Assembly: GCA_030446775.1 (NCBI GenBank)
Contig: JAUJMQ010000019.1
Span: 1-48,182, forward strand
Length of the DNA stretch: 48,182 nucleotides
From: Egibacteraceae bacterium
GTDB taxonomy: Bacteria > Actinomycetota > Nitriliruptoria > Euzebyales > Egibacteraceae
Direction: 5' to 3'
Part shown: piece after piece, positions 1 through 8,944 of the stretch
Layout: every line of letters starts with the position of its first letter
Position numbering within the stretch: position 1 is the first letter of the stretch
Program-made: the position numbers and the translations under genes
Notes under the pieces: generated by a model
What the model saw: only the letters and a program-made list of their open reading frames with translations
What the model was told of the DNA's origin: nothing
The model's database searches: none

Positions 1-150
1 GCCGAGCCGCGCATCGGCGCGCCGCCATGTGCGCCGGCGGGGTGCTGGGTGAGCACTCGACCGGTGCCGTCGCCTGACCAGGGGTCGAAAGCCACCACCC
101 GGCGCGTCCCCCGCGTGCCGCCGGCTGCTCGCCAGTAGCGTGGGCGGGCG

Positions 151-396
151 ATGAGCGCACGGTCTGATGACGACGTCCGTACCGTGGACTGCCTGGGCAA
201 GGCCTGCCCGGTGCCGGTTCTCGACCTGGCGAACGCGGTCGCGGGGATGGCTGTCGGCGAGGAGGTCGTGCTCGTGGCGGATGACCCCGGGGCCACGGTC
301 GACATCCCCGTGTGGTGCCGGATGAGGTCTCAGCAGCTGCTCGACGTGGCCGCCACGGGCAGCGCGTGGCGCTTCCGGGTGCGCAAGGCCCGTTAG
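151..396 (+). CDS. TusA/SirA-family sulfurtransferase-like protein
   Basis: An 81-residue protein with the family signature near its N-terminus: Cys19 in the motif GKACPVPVL, the CPxP motif that carries a persulfide in TusA, SirA and YedF proteins. The length matches the single-domain family (about 75-85 residues). Such proteins relay sulfur in the cytoplasm, for example to tRNA thiolation, molybdenum cofactor or sulfur oxidation. No partner gene lies in the window, so the pathway cannot be named. The ATG follows GTGGGCGGGCG, a weak ribosome site. The gene stands alone and converges on the chemosensory operon. Family membership is clear; the exact role (TusA versus a redox or selenium-related YedF-like function) is open. 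Confidence 0.85.
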   Translation: MSARSDDDVRTVDCLGKACPVPVLDLANAVAGMAVGEEVVLVADDPGATVDIPVWCRMRSQQLLDVAATGSAWRFRVRKAR

Positions 397-400
397 GGCT

Positions 401-417
401 GTCTCCCGAAGGGAGTC
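401..417 (+). terminator. short hairpin after the TusA-like gene
   Basis: Five bases after the stop codon, CTCCC and GGGAG pair around a GAA loop (stem 403-407 with 411-415, outer G401-C417 also paired). There is no T-tract, so it is only a plausible weak terminator. Confidence 0.35.
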
Positions 418-428
418 GTTGAACCCGA

Positions 429-478
429 GCCGCCCGGCGTCTGAGGTGCGTGCCGGCCGCCCGGCGTTTGAGGTGCGT
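429..478. repeat. two copies of a 23-bp direct repeat
   Basis: Bases 429-451 and 456-478 are the same 23-mer with one C/T difference, giving a 27-bp period. They sit between the convergent TusA-like gene and cheR and end two bases before the cheR stop. No function is apparent. Confidence 0.7.
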
Positions 479-479
479 C

Positions 480-1679
480 CTAGCCGCCGAGCTCGTCGAG
501 CTTCGCGTCGAGCAGGGCCTCGAGCTCGCTGGCGGCGAACCCTTCGAGCACGGCCTCGACGACCCCTGTGGAAGACCGTCGCAGCGCCGCCCTCGCGGAG
601 GCGTACGCGCGGTGGGCGTCGCGTCGGTCGCCGCGGGCCTCCAGCAGGAGCCCGCGGTGGAGGTGCGCGACCGGCTGGTCGGGGTCGAGCAGGACCGCCT
701 GGCCGAACGCGGCGATCGCCGCGGTGAGATCTCCCGCCGCGGACGCCGCCTCACCGGCGGCCAGATGCTGCGCCACCGACGTGGCGCCTCCTGGCACCGT
801 CGTCTCAGGCGCCGCGGCGGGCGTCGCGGCCGGCGCCGTCGCACCCGGCCCCGGCGTCGGGGCTGCTGACCGTGTCGGCGCACGTGCCCCCACGGCGTCG
901 CCCGCCGGTGCCGCCCGGTAGACGAAGGCGTCGCCGAGGCGCTGCAGCTCGAAGCGGTCGGTGAGGTGGCACAGAGACTCGGCGTAGCCGAGGAACAGCA
1001 CCCCGCCGGCCGGTAGCCACTCGGCGAGCCGCTCCAGCAGCGCGATGACCTGTTCGCGACGCAAGTAGATGAGCACGTTGCGGCAGAACACGACGGTCGA
1101 GGCGTCCGCCGCCACGGGCGGGGGATCCCGGGCGAGGTTGTGGCGACGGACGGCCACGCGTTGCCGCAGCGCCGGGTCGACTTCCCAGCCGTCCCCGACG
1201 GGCTTGCAGTGGCGTCGCAGCCGCGCTGGCGGCAGCCCCCGCAGCTCCCGGCCGCTGTAGCGACCCGTTGTCGCCCTGGTAAGCGCCTGCTGGGAGATGT
1301 CGGTCGCGATGACCTGCCAGTCGCGGCGACCCGCCTCGGCGAGCACCATCGCCAGGCTGTAGGCCTCCTGGCCGTTGGCGCAGCCGGCGCTCCACACGGT
1401 GGCCGGGTCGTCCAGGACGGGCAGGAGATGGCCCGCGAGCGCGTCGAACTGCGGCTGGTCGCGGAAGAACGCCGATTCCTGCACCGTCACGACGTCGAGG
1501 AGCTCCTGCAGCGCGCTGTCGTCGGTCGGCAGGGCGGCGACGAGAGCCGGGACGTCGACTCCCCGTTCGCCGGCGACCTCCTGCAGGGACCGCGACAGGC
1601 GGCCGCGCGCGGCGGGCTCGACGTGCAACCCGACCTTGCGGGCGAGGAGGTTCGCGGCGCGCAGCAGCGGGTCGGCCAC
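480..1679 (-). CDS. cheR: CheR chemoreceptor methyltransferase with C-terminal TPR-like region
   Basis: A 399-residue SAM-dependent glutamate O-methyltransferase for chemoreceptors. Motifs seen: the FFRDQ segment in the N-terminal part, the SAM-binding WSAGCANGQEAYSLA, and CRNVLIYL late in the catalytic domain. A Pro/Ala-rich linker then leads to one or two TPR-like helices (AAFGQAVLLDPDQPVAHLHRG), as in CheR proteins of alternative, non-flagellar chemosensory systems. The GTG at 1679 was chosen because it lies 5 nt after the cheB stop and begins where homology begins; a longer reading frame upstream would overlap most of cheB. It is the last gene of the five-gene operon. No C-terminal CheR-binding pentapeptide is seen on the neighbouring receptor. 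Confidence 0.88.
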   Translation of the reverse strand: MADPLLRAANLLARKVGLHVEPAARGRLSRSLQEVAGERGVDVPALVAALPTDDSALQELLDVVTVQESAFFRDQPQFDALAGHLLPVLDDPATVWSAGCANGQEAYSLAMVLAEAGRRDWQVIATDISQQALTRATTGRYSGRELRGLPPARLRRHCKPVGDGWEVDPALRQRVAVRRHNLARDPPPVAADASTVVFCRNVLIYLRREQVIALLERLAEWLPAGGVLFLGYAESLCHLTDRFELQRLGDAFVYRAAPAGDAVGARAPTRSAAPTPGPGATAPAATPAAAPETTVPGGATSVAQHLAAGEAASAAGDLTAAIAAFGQAVLLDPDQPVAHLHRGLLLEARGDRRDAHRAYASARAALRRSSTGVVEAVLEGFAASELEALLDAKLDELGG

Positions 1680-1684
1680 CCGGC

Positions 1685-2701
1685 TCAGCGGCTCCTGCGG
1701 GCGACGGCGCCGGCGACCATCGGCGCGATGTCGCCCAACCCGAGGACGTGCTCGGCCGCACCGCGCGCGATCGCGACGGCGGGCATGCCGAACACCGCCG
1801 ACGTCGCCTCGTCCTGGGCGATCGTCACGGCGCCGCCCTGGCGCATCTGCAGCAGACCGGCCGCGCCGTCGCTGCCCATGCCGGTGAGCAGCACGCCGAC
1901 TGCCCGCGATCCCGCCGCGGCGGCGACCGACGCGAACAGCACGTCGGCCGAGGGCCGGTGCAGCGTGTGGGGTCGCGGATCGAGGTGGACCAGGCGGTCG
2001 GTGCCCAGGACGAGGTGGACCTCGCCCGGCGCGACGAGAACCCCACCCGCCCGCGGCCGGGACCCCTCGCCGGCGATCTCCACGGGCAGGCCGCTCTCCT
2101 GTCCGAGCCATGCGACGAAGCCCCCGACGAAGTCGGGATGCAGATGCTGGACGACCAGGACCGCAGCCGCCACCGTCCGCAGACCCCGCAGCACCGTCGC
2201 GACGGCGCCCGGGCCTCCCGTGGACGCGGCCACCGCGACGATCGGGACGGCGCGCGGACCGGGCGGGCGCTGGCGGTTGCCGTGCAGGCGCGCCCGCTGA
2301 TGACGGACGACGTGCACGCCTCGCAAGGCCCGGAGGCGGCGGCGCAGCAGGGCGGCGCCGGGGCCGTCACCCGCCTCGGGGCGCGGCAGCGCGTCCGCGG
2401 CCCCGGCGACAAGGGCGCGGACCGCCGTCGCCGACGCGTCGCCGTCGGCCGCGCCGACGGCCAGGACGGGGCGCGGATCGAAGCCCATGATCTGCTCGAC
2501 GACGCGCAGACCCGCCGTGTCGCTCACGTCGACGGCGACGACCTCGGGAGCGGTTCGGCGCAGCACCGCGGCGACGTCGCCGGCCGAGTCGACCGCCGCC
2601 ACGACCTCGAGATCGCCTTCCGCCTCGATCGAAGGCACGAGGTGTCCCTCGCGTGCGGTGGCGGCGGACTGCACGACGAGCACCCGGACCTGCGGCCTCA
2701 C
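1685..2701 (-). CDS. cheB: CheB methylesterase/glutamine deamidase with degenerate receiver domain
   Basis: This 338-residue protein removes methyl groups from chemoreceptors. The C-terminal esterase domain has an intact Ser-His-Asp triad: Ser160 in AASTGGP, His186 in VVQHLHPD and Asp278 in LTGMGSDGAAG. The N-terminal half (residues 5-120) is receiver-like and keeps an aspartate at the phosphoacceptor position (Asp58, VAVDVS). The acidic pair that binds Mg at the end of the first strand is missing: LVVQSA stands where LVVDDS is usual, and no MP follows Asp58. Phosphorylation control by CheA is therefore doubtful. Its ATG overlaps the cheA stop by 4 nt (ATGA), indicating translational coupling. 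Confidence 0.9.
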   Translation of the reverse strand: MRPQVRVLVVQSAATAREGHLVPSIEAEGDLEVVAAVDSAGDVAAVLRRTAPEVVAVDVSDTAGLRVVEQIMGFDPRPVLAVGAADGDASATAVRALVAGAADALPRPEAGDGPGAALLRRRLRALRGVHVVRHQRARLHGNRQRPPGPRAVPIVAVAASTGGPGAVATVLRGLRTVAAAVLVVQHLHPDFVGGFVAWLGQESGLPVEIAGEGSRPRAGGVLVAPGEVHLVLGTDRLVHLDPRPHTLHRPSADVLFASVAAAAGSRAVGVLLTGMGSDGAAGLLQMRQGGAVTIAQDEATSAVFGMPAVAIARGAAEHVLGLGDIAPMVAGAVARRSR

Positions 2702-4854
2702 GGGGCCCGCTCCAGCAGTCCGTCGACGATCGACAGCAACGCCGCCGCGTCGAAGACGCTCTTCACGACGTAGGCGTTCGCGCCGGCCAGCAGTCCGCGG
2801 CGGCGGTCCTCGGCGCGCCCGTGCGAGGTCAGGATGACGACCGGCAGGCCGGCGAGCGCCGGCTGCGCGCGGATCTGTTCGATCAGGGCGAAGCCGTCCA
2901 GTCGCGGCATCTCCACGTCGGTCAGCACAAGATCCGCGCCCGCCTCGACGAGGTCGGCCATCGCCTCGTCGCCGTTGGCGGCGGTGCCGACCTCGTAGCC
3001 GGCCCGCTGCAGGATCGACCGCTGCATCTCGCGCACAGCGAGGGAGTCGTCGACCACGAGGATCCGTGCCCGCTGGCGCGGGCGTCGCGACGTCGGGGCG
3101 CCGTCGCCCTCGCGCGGGCCGGGAGCCGCCCGGGCGGGCACCGCCCGGGCGGGCCGTGGGCGCCGCGCACGCGCGATGAGCCCCGGCGGGTCGAGCACCA
3201 GCACGACGGACCCGTCGGGCTCGACGCTCGCGCCGGCCACGACCTCCAGATGCGGCAGGAGCGGGCCGAGCCCCTTGACGACGACGTCGCGCTGACCCAG
3301 CAGCGCGTCCACGCGGAAGCCGTGAAGCCGCGCCGTCCCCCCCACGACCACGACGGGGCCGTCACCGCTCCAGCGGGCGTTGCCCTCCGACAGCGTGTCG
3401 GCCAGACCCGACACGGGCACGGGCCGCTGACCCAGCCACACGACCGGGCGCCCGCCGCCCTCGCCGCCGGGCGGGGAGCCGCCCGGCGGCGGCAGCGCGG
3501 TGACGACGGTCTGCAGCGGCAGCGCGAAGCGTTGCCCACCGGCGGCGACGAACAGGCACCGCAACACCGCCAGGGTGATCGGCACGACGAGGCGGAACTC
3601 GGTGCCCACCCCCCGCTGAGAGGACACTTCCACCCGGCCGCGCACGCGCTCCAGGGTCGCCCGGACGACGTCGAGGCCGACCCCACGCCCGGCGAGGTCG
3701 GTGACCTCCGGGGCCGTGGACAGTCCGGAGGTGAACACGAGGGACAGCGCCTCGGCGTCGTCCACGCCGGACACGTCGACGCCCTGATCGGCGGCTCGGC
3801 GCCGCACAGCCTCGGCGTCGATGCCGCGGCCGTCGTCCGACACGACGAAGACGACCTCCGAGCCCAGCTGCATCGCGGAGACGCGCACGCTACCGGCCGC
3901 CGGCTTGCCGGCGGCCAACCGCTCCGTGGGCGGCTCGAGGCCGTGGGCGACGGCGGTGCGCAGCAGGTGCAGCAGCGGGTCGGCGAGCTGCTCGAGCACG
4001 CCGCGGTCCAGCTCGGTGTCTGCTCCGCGGACATCCCAGACGACCTCGCGGCCCAGCGCGCGGGCGGCGTCGCGCACGGCCCTGTGCAGGGGAGCGGTGA
4101 TACCGGACACCGGCACCATCCGCGCACGCATGGCCTTGTTCTGGAGGTCGGCGAGTACGGTGGACAGTTGCCGGAACTCGTCGAATACCTGCGGGTCGAT
4201 CCCCAGCCGCTCGGACAGGGCCCGCCCAAACCGCAGCTGGGCCGACGCCGCCTCGGCGACGAGCCGCACGAGGTCGTCGAGCCGCTCCACGCCGACGCGG
4301 ATCGTGTCGCGGGCCTGCCCCGCCCCGTCCCCCGCCTGCACGGCGCCGTCGCCGCTGGAGGCGGTCCGCGTCGGCCCCACATCCGGGGGCTCGTACGGGG
4401 GGGATGCCACGGTCCGCTCGGGCAACGCCGCACCCGACCCCGCCGGCTCCTCAGTTCCGGCCTGGACGCCCGCGGCCCGGCGCAGCGCCGTGATGAGCAT
4501 GTCGGCCCGGCCGACGGCCTCGCCGCCGTCCAGCGACACCGCGATGAGCTCACGCAGGCCGTCGGTCGCGTCGAGCAACGTGTCGACGAGGTCGGAGCCG
4601 AGCGCGACGGCGCCCTCGCGCATCCGCTCCAGGACCCCCTCGAGGGCGTGCGTCACCCCCGCGACGTCGGAGAACCCGACGACGCCGGCGCCGCCCTTGA
4701 GCGTATGAGCCTCACGGAACAGCGTGTCCACGGCGGCGGCGTCGAACCCGCCTGCCTCCAGTTGCAACAGGTGCTCGGTCATGCGGCCGAGACGGGTCTC
4801 GGCCTCCTGGGCGTACAGCCGCCGGAAGCCCTCCTCGTGCCCCGTGACCGCCAT
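2698..4854 (-). CDS. cheA: CheA-type histidine kinase fused to a receiver domain
   Basis: The 718-residue hybrid kinase contains, in order, an Hpt/P1 domain with phosphorylatable His50 (EAHTLKGGAG), a linker without a recognisable P2, a dimerisation helix, an ATPase domain (about 260-430), a CheW-like P5 domain (about 430-560) and a C-terminal receiver (about 597-715; Asp602/603, Asp646 in LTDVEMP, Lys698). The G1 motif (DDGRGID, 340-346) and the glycine-rich GRGVGLD lid are intact. In the N-box the expected LLRNAVDHG reads LLRTAVAHG, so Thr300 replaces the Mg-ATP-coordinating Asn and Ala303 the following Asp. The gene starts 1 nt inside the cheW stop and overlaps cheB by 4 nt. The fused receiver may stand in for CheY, since no separate cheY is present. 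Confidence 0.92.
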   Translation of the reverse strand: MAVTGHEEGFRRLYAQEAETRLGRMTEHLLQLEAGGFDAAAVDTLFREAHTLKGGAGVVGFSDVAGVTHALEGVLERMREGAVALGSDLVDTLLDATDGLRELIAVSLDGGEAVGRADMLITALRRAAGVQAGTEEPAGSGAALPERTVASPPYEPPDVGPTRTASSGDGAVQAGDGAGQARDTIRVGVERLDDLVRLVAEAASAQLRFGRALSERLGIDPQVFDEFRQLSTVLADLQNKAMRARMVPVSGITAPLHRAVRDAARALGREVVWDVRGADTELDRGVLEQLADPLLHLLRTAVAHGLEPPTERLAAGKPAAGSVRVSAMQLGSEVVFVVSDDGRGIDAEAVRRRAADQGVDVSGVDDAEALSLVFTSGLSTAPEVTDLAGRGVGLDVVRATLERVRGRVEVSSQRGVGTEFRLVVPITLAVLRCLFVAAGGQRFALPLQTVVTALPPPGGSPPGGEGGGRPVVWLGQRPVPVSGLADTLSEGNARWSGDGPVVVVGGTARLHGFRVDALLGQRDVVVKGLGPLLPHLEVVAGASVEPDGSVVLVLDPPGLIARARRPRPARAVPARAAPGPREGDGAPTSRRPRQRARILVVDDSLAVREMQRSILQRAGYEVGTAANGDEAMADLVEAGADLVLTDVEMPRLDGFALIEQIRAQPALAGLPVVILTSHGRAEDRRRGLLAGANAYVVKSVFDAAALLSIVDGLLERAP

Positions 4855-5282
4855 CAGCCGGCGGCCCGGTCGGCGCTCAGCAGCACGCGGGGGTCGACGC
4901 GCACCGCGACCCGCACGGCCGCGGCGGCAGAGCCCGGCCGCGCCCCCGTCACGGCGAACGCCCCGACGGTGCCCGGGAGGTCGCTCCGCCCGCGCAGATC
5001 CCCCAGGACGACCGTCTCGGGGGCCGCGCCGACGGCGAGGCCCGCGGCGGCGCCCCCGACGTCGACGACGACGACGAACGGCGCGAAGCCGCGGCCTCCC
5101 ACCCCGAGCAGCGCACCGGCGTCGAAGACCGGCACGACGTCACCGCGCAGGTTGAGCAGCCCCAGCACGGCCCGCGGGGCGGTGACGAGCGGGCTGATCC
5201 GCGGAGCCACCACGACCTCGCGGGTCACCGCCATGTCGACGGCGTACCACAGCTCCCCCACCGTCAGCAGCAGCGCGCGCAT
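4854..5282 (-). CDS. cheW: CheW-like coupling protein
   Basis: A 142-residue single-domain CheW protein, the scaffold that joins receptors to CheA. It has the family pattern of an ATG-initiated beta strand (LLLTVGELWYAVDM), the conserved LLNLRGDVVPVFD segment at about residues 62-74, and a hydrophobic beta-rich second half. The stop codon shares one base with the cheA start (TGATG) and the gene follows the receptor gene by 35 nt, so operon membership is secure. The C-terminus (DPRVLLSADRAAG) is short and polar, as is common. Confidence 0.88.
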   Translation of the reverse strand: MRALLLTVGELWYAVDMAVTREVVVAPRISPLVTAPRAVLGLLNLRGDVVPVFDAGALLGVGGRGFAPFVVVVDVGGAAAGLAVGAAPETVVLGDLRGRSDLPGTVGAFAVTGARPGSAAAAVRVAVRVDPRVLLSADRAAG

Positions 5283-5317
5283 CGCGGTCGCCGTTTCCCC
5301 TCGCCTCGACGCCGCGG

Positions 5318-7060
5318 CTAGAACCGCCCGCGGGTCGCCTTGGCCGACTCCTCCAGGTCGACCGCGAGCTCGGCGAGGCTCGACGCGGCGGCCGTGATCT
5401 CGCGGGCGGTCGAGGAGACCTCGCGGCTGGACTCGGTCGTCTGCTCCATCGTCTCGACCACCTGCTCGGCCGCGGTGCGCTGCTGCTGCGTCGTCAAGCG
5501 GACCTGCGCGGTCGCGTCGGCGACCTCCTCCAGGAGCAACAGCCCCTGCAGCATCTGTTTGGCCCCCTTCTCCATCGCCGCCAGCGTCGCGTCCGTCTCG
5601 GCCTGGGTGCTCTCGACGAGGGTCGCGATGTCGGTGGCCGAGGCCTTGGAACGCTCCGCCAGCCGGCGGACCTCGTCGGCGACCACGCTGAAGCCGCGCC
5701 CGCTGTCGCCGGCCCGCGCCGCCTCGATGGCGGCGTTGAGCGCGAGCAGGTTGGTCTGGTCGGCGATGTCGTTGATGAGGGTGAGGATGTCGCCGATGCG
5801 GTCGACGCGCTCGACCAGCGCCAGGGTGCGCTCGCTCGACCGCTGCACGTCGGCCTCGGCCTGCTCGAGGTTCTCGCGCGTCTCGGCCGTCTGTGAGGCG
5901 ACCCGGCCGACGGTGTCGGCGATCGACGCGGCCGCGCGGGCGAGCTCCTCCATCGTGGCGGACGTCTCGGTCACCGCGGCGCTCTGCTGTGTCGTCGTGG
6001 CCGCCAGCTGCCGGGAGGCGACCGACAGCTGCTCGGCGTTGCTGCGCACGTTGCCGCTGGCGGCGGTCGTCTCGTCGGCCAGAGCGCGAAGGTGCTCGGT
6101 CTCACGGCGGGCGAACAGGTTGGCGAACAGCATGAGTCCGAGGATCCCGAGCAGTCCGAGGCCGGCACCGAGCGCGCGCTCCTTGCGGACCGGCGCGAGC
6201 GCCTCGGCGGCCGACAGCTTCGTTATCACCGCCCAGTTCATGGCCCGCACCGGCGCCCAGCCGGCCAGCACGTCCACGCCCCGGTAGTCGGGGTAGCGTC
6301 CGGAACCCGATTCGCCGGCCAGAGCCGCCCGGGCTCCCGCCGTGTCGACCTCCTGCGAGAGCGACCCCTCCTCGAGCAGCGTCGCACCGTCGGACGCGGC
6401 GCCCATGAGCGTCGAGAAGACCAGCAGGCGATCGGCGTTGGCCACGACCACCTCGGCGTCGCGCCCGACGGGCTCACCGACGAGGTCGGCCAGCGCCTCC
6501 ACCCGCAGGTCGCCCAGGATGACCGCGGCGATCGCCCCGGCGCTGTCCCGGACCGGCTCGGCGACGACCCATCGCAGCTCGTCGCGTTCCCGCAGCAGTG
6601 GACTCACCGACGCCGTGCCGGCCGCCGCACGCTCGAACCAGTCCTGGCCGGCGGGCGACATGGCCAGCTCGGGGTCGGTGGTGAGCAGCGTCCGGCCGGT
6701 CGTGTCGACGAGCTGGACGACGTCGTAGGCGTCGACCGAGCGGAGGATGGACGACAGGATCGTCTCGGCCGTGCGCCGCTGGCGCGGCTCGTCGAGCCGC
6801 CCCACCAGCGGCCCGAGGGCGCCCGAGCCGAAGGCGAGGTCGGTCTGGCGCTCGGCCACCCAGTTGTCGACCTTCGTCGCGGCCGCCTCGGCCCGCTGGG
6901 CGAGCAGCGCCTGGGTCTGGCCGCGCAGCACTCCGCCGGCCTGTTCGGTCAGGACGACCACCAGCAGCACGAGAACCGGCACGGAGGCGGCGAGCAGCCC
7001 CAGCACGAGGCGGTTGCGGTACCGCCCGGAGCCGCGATCGGTGTCGGCAGAGTCGCTCAT
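5318..7060 (-). CDS. methyl-accepting chemotaxis protein with periplasmic Cache-type sensor
   Basis: A 580-residue transmembrane receptor and the first gene of the operon. TM1 is at about residues 18-42 and a roughly 250-residue extracytoplasmic region follows, resembling a double Cache ligand-binding domain ([40 protein letters not shown]). TM2 is at about 297-320, then a HAMP-poor coiled coil and the signalling tip with the conserved [20 protein letters not shown] and [14 protein letters not shown] motifs. The tip pairs with CheA and CheW. The ligand cannot be inferred. Its C-terminus lacks an NWETF-like CheR tether. The ATG lies downstream of a 160-bp gap that probably holds the operon promoter; no sigma-28-like promoter is visible. 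Confidence 0.93.
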   Translation of the reverse strand: MSDSADTDRGSGRYRNRLVLGLLAASVPVLVLLVVVLTEQAGGVLRGQTQALLAQRAEAAATKVDNWVAERQTDLAFGSGALGPLVGRLDEPRQRRTAETILSSILRSVDAYDVVQLVDTTGRTLLTTDPELAMSPAGQDWFERAAAGTASVSPLLRERDELRWVVAEPVRDSAGAIAAVILGDLRVEALADLVGEPVGRDAEVVVANADRLLVFSTLMGAASDGATLLEEGSLSQEVDTAGARAALAGESGSGRYPDYRGVDVLAGWAPVRAMNWAVITKLSAAEALAPVRKERALGAGLGLLGILGLMLFANLFARRETEHLRALADETTAASGNVRSNAEQLSVASRQLAATTTQQSAAVTETSATMEELARAAASIADTVGRVASQTAETRENLEQAEADVQRSSERTLALVERVDRIGDILTLINDIADQTNLLALNAAIEAARAGDSGRGFSVVADEVRRLAERSKASATDIATLVESTQAETDATLAAMEKGAKQMLQGLLLLEEVADATAQVRLTTQQQRTAAEQVVETMEQTTESSREVSSTAREITAAASSLAELAVDLEESAKATRGRF

Positions 7061-7173
7061 CAGGTGTCCTGGCCGGGTGTCCTGTCGGGGAAGGAGCGAA
7101 GCGGCAAGCCGGCCAGGTTCCCGGCGTCCAGACCAGCACGCGTCGGGACACGCCGAGCAAAGCGGACATGCGT

Positions 7174-7198
7174 GAGCCCCCTGCCGGGCAGGGGGCTC
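7174..7198 (-). terminator. strong hairpin after the A-type Fe-S carrier gene
   Basis: A perfect 11-bp stem (7174-7184 with 7188-7198, sequence GAGCCCCCTGC and its complement) has a 3-nt loop and lies 24 nt beyond the minus-strand stop at 7223. It separates that gene from the chemosensory operon. There is no clear U-run, as is usual in very GC-rich actinobacteria. Confidence 0.7.
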
Positions 7199-7222
7199 TG
7201 CGGCGAGGGACCCGCGAGCGGG

Positions 7223-7594
7223 CTAGTGGAAGCTGTCCCCGCAGGCGCACGTGCTCTGGGCGTTGGGGTTGTTGATCGCAAAGCCGGCGCCCTGGAGGCT
7301 GTCGACCCAGTCGATCTCGGTGCCCCTCAGGTACGGCGAGGACATCTTGTCCACCCGCACGGGCACCCCGAGCACGTCACCGGACTTGTCGCCGTCGAGC
7401 TTGCGGTCGTCGAAGAACAGCGCGTAGCGCATGCCCGAGCAGCCGCCCGGCTGCACGGCGATGCGCAGCGCGACCTCCTCGGCGTTCTCCTCGCGCGCCA
7501 TCAGCTCCTTGACCTTCGCCGCGGCGGACTCGGTCAGGGCCACCGGGATCTCGTCGACCGCTTCGGTGGGGGCGGGGGTGGTCACGTCGGTCAT
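7223..7594 (-). CDS. A-type iron-sulfur cluster carrier (IscA/ErpA/HesB family)
   Basis: A 123-residue cytoplasmic protein that holds and transfers Fe-S clusters to apo-enzymes. The three invariant cysteines are present: Cys52 in GGCSGMRY, and Cys116 and Cys118 in the C-terminal CACGDSF. The core matches the usual length of 105-120 residues, with an acidic N-terminal extension of about 18 residues. It stands as a single gene with its own hairpin terminator. LipA in the same window needs two [4Fe-4S] clusters, but a direct link is only inference. ErpA and IscA cannot be distinguished from sequence alone. Confidence 0.92.
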   Translation of the reverse strand: MTDVTTPAPTEAVDEIPVALTESAAAKVKELMAREENAEEVALRIAVQPGGCSGMRYALFFDDRKLDGDKSGDVLGVPVRVDKMSSPYLRGTEIDWVDSLQGAGFAINNPNAQSTCACGDSFH

Positions 7595-7803
7595 CGCGGG
7601 GTCCTCGGGGATCTCGGGGACGGCGCAGCGGCCGGGCCGCGCTCGCGAGCCAGTGTAGCGCCAGCCTGCGACGGGCCCCGACGTCCTGGTGGTCCTCGGC
7701 CGCCGCGACGGCTGCCTGGCGGGCGTCAGCGACGGTCAGCTGCACGGCGCCCGCCGCCGCCGGCGGTCGCGCAGTGGTCCCGGATGGGCGGGTGGGACGC
7801 TCC

Positions 7804-8904
7804 TTAGGACCCGTCGGGAGGGAGGCGCGCGGCCAGTGCGGCGGTGCGCTCCTCCACGAGCTGCGTCGCCCGCACGAGCCCGTCCCGGCCGAGCGCCTCG
7901 ACGGCGTCGAAGCCGGCGTCCGCGCCGTCGGACAGGCGCCCGACGACCGCGCCGACCCTGGCTCCCACGGCGCGCGCACACGCCGCGACGTACGCCGGGA
8001 CCTTGCCCTGGGCGGTCTGGGCGTCCAGCGAACCCTCACCGGTCACGACCGCGGCCGCCCCCCGCAACGCCGCCCCGAGCCCGACGAGGCCGGCGACCGC
8101 CGCCGCTCCCCCCGCGAGGGACGCGCCGGTGAACGCGGCCAGCCCGAAGCCGAGCCCCCCGGCCGCGCCGGCGCCGGGCAGGTCGCGCCACGGCCCGCCG
8201 GGCAGGTCGCGCTCGGCGACGTCGGCGAGCGTTGTCAGCGCCGACTCGAGCACCGGCAGGTCGTGCGGGCCGGCGCCCTTCTGCGGCGCGAACGTCGCGA
8301 CGGCGCCGAGGTCGCCGAGCAGCGGGTTGGACACGTCCACGGCGGCCACGACCGGGACGCCCAGGGCAGCGGGCGGAGGCTCGATCCTGTCGATCTCCGC
8401 GGCGAACTGAGCGCCGACCTTCAGGCCGTTGCCGTCGGCCCTCAAGAGCCGGTAGCCCAGCGCCAGCGCCATGCCGGCGCCCCCGTCGACCGTCGCGCTG
8501 CCCCCCAGGCCCACCACGATCTCGCGCGCCCTGTCCCCGGCGGCGGCGCGCAGCAGCTGCCCCACGCCGTAGCTCGTGCTCAACCGGGGGTTGCGGTCGG
8601 CGGGGTCCAGCCGCGACAGCCCGCATGCCTGCGCGGCCTCGACGAGCGCCCGACCGTCGGGCAGCGACAGCCACGCCGCGGACACGGCCCGGCCGCTGGC
8701 GTCGGCGACCTCGACCACATGCCGCACGCAGCCCACCACGGCGGCCTGGACGACTCCGAGCGTCCCCTCGCCGCCGTCGGCCATCGGCGTCACGACGATC
8801 TCGTCGTTGGCGCGCGCCCGTCGCCAGCCGCGGGCCATGGCCTCCGCGGCCTCGGCGGCGCTGAGCGTGCCGGCGAACTTGTAGGGGGCGAGGACGACCT
8901 TCAC
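7804..8904 (-). CDS. glycerate kinase (GarK/GlxK family)
   Basis: The 366-residue enzyme phosphorylates D-glycerate with ATP, feeding glyoxylate, serine or photorespiratory carbon into glycolysis. Family signatures: the N-terminal KVVLAPYKFAGTLSAAEAAEAM, then TPMADGGEGTLG at about residues 38-50, the glycine-rich VVGLGGSATVDGGAGMALALG around 150-170, and VVTGEGSLDAQTAQGKVP near 290. The length fits the family (about 370-380). The ATG codes for MKVVLAP, the normal start. No glyoxylate genes are adjacent, and the gene is separated from the upstream gene by a palindromic repeat. Product (2-phosphoglycerate versus 3-phosphoglycerate) follows the family assignment only. Confidence 0.92.
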   Translation of the reverse strand: MKVVLAPYKFAGTLSAAEAAEAMARGWRRARANDEIVVTPMADGGEGTLGVVQAAVVGCVRHVVEVADASGRAVSAAWLSLPDGRALVEAAQACGLSRLDPADRNPRLSTSYGVGQLLRAAAGDRAREIVVGLGGSATVDGGAGMALALGYRLLRADGNGLKVGAQFAAEIDRIEPPPAALGVPVVAAVDVSNPLLGDLGAVATFAPQKGAGPHDLPVLESALTTLADVAERDLPGGPWRDLPGAGAAGGLGFGLAAFTGASLAGGAAAVAGLVGLGAALRGAAAVVTGEGSLDAQTAQGKVPAYVAACARAVGARVGAVVGRLSDGADAGFDAVEALGRDGLVRATQLVEERTAALAARLPPDGS

Positions 8905-8944
8905 GGTCGCCGGAGTCTAAAGCCGCCCCCGCCCCCTCCCCTGA

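Noticed and set aside
1-150. Possible 3' end of a gene before the TusA-like protein (frame ending TGA at 75-77)
   Set aside because: Only about 24 codons, no recognisable similarity, and other frames are equally open in this GC-rich DNA.
2653-5397. Long plus-strand open frame of more than 900 codons
   Set aside because: It is antisense to cheA/cheW, rich in His/Arg/Gln, and has no motif; it is a GC-driven shadow.
7061-7173. Cyclic di-GMP riboswitch or sigma-28 promoter upstream of the chemoreceptor
   Set aside because: No conserved GEMM core or TAAA/GCCGATAA pattern found.
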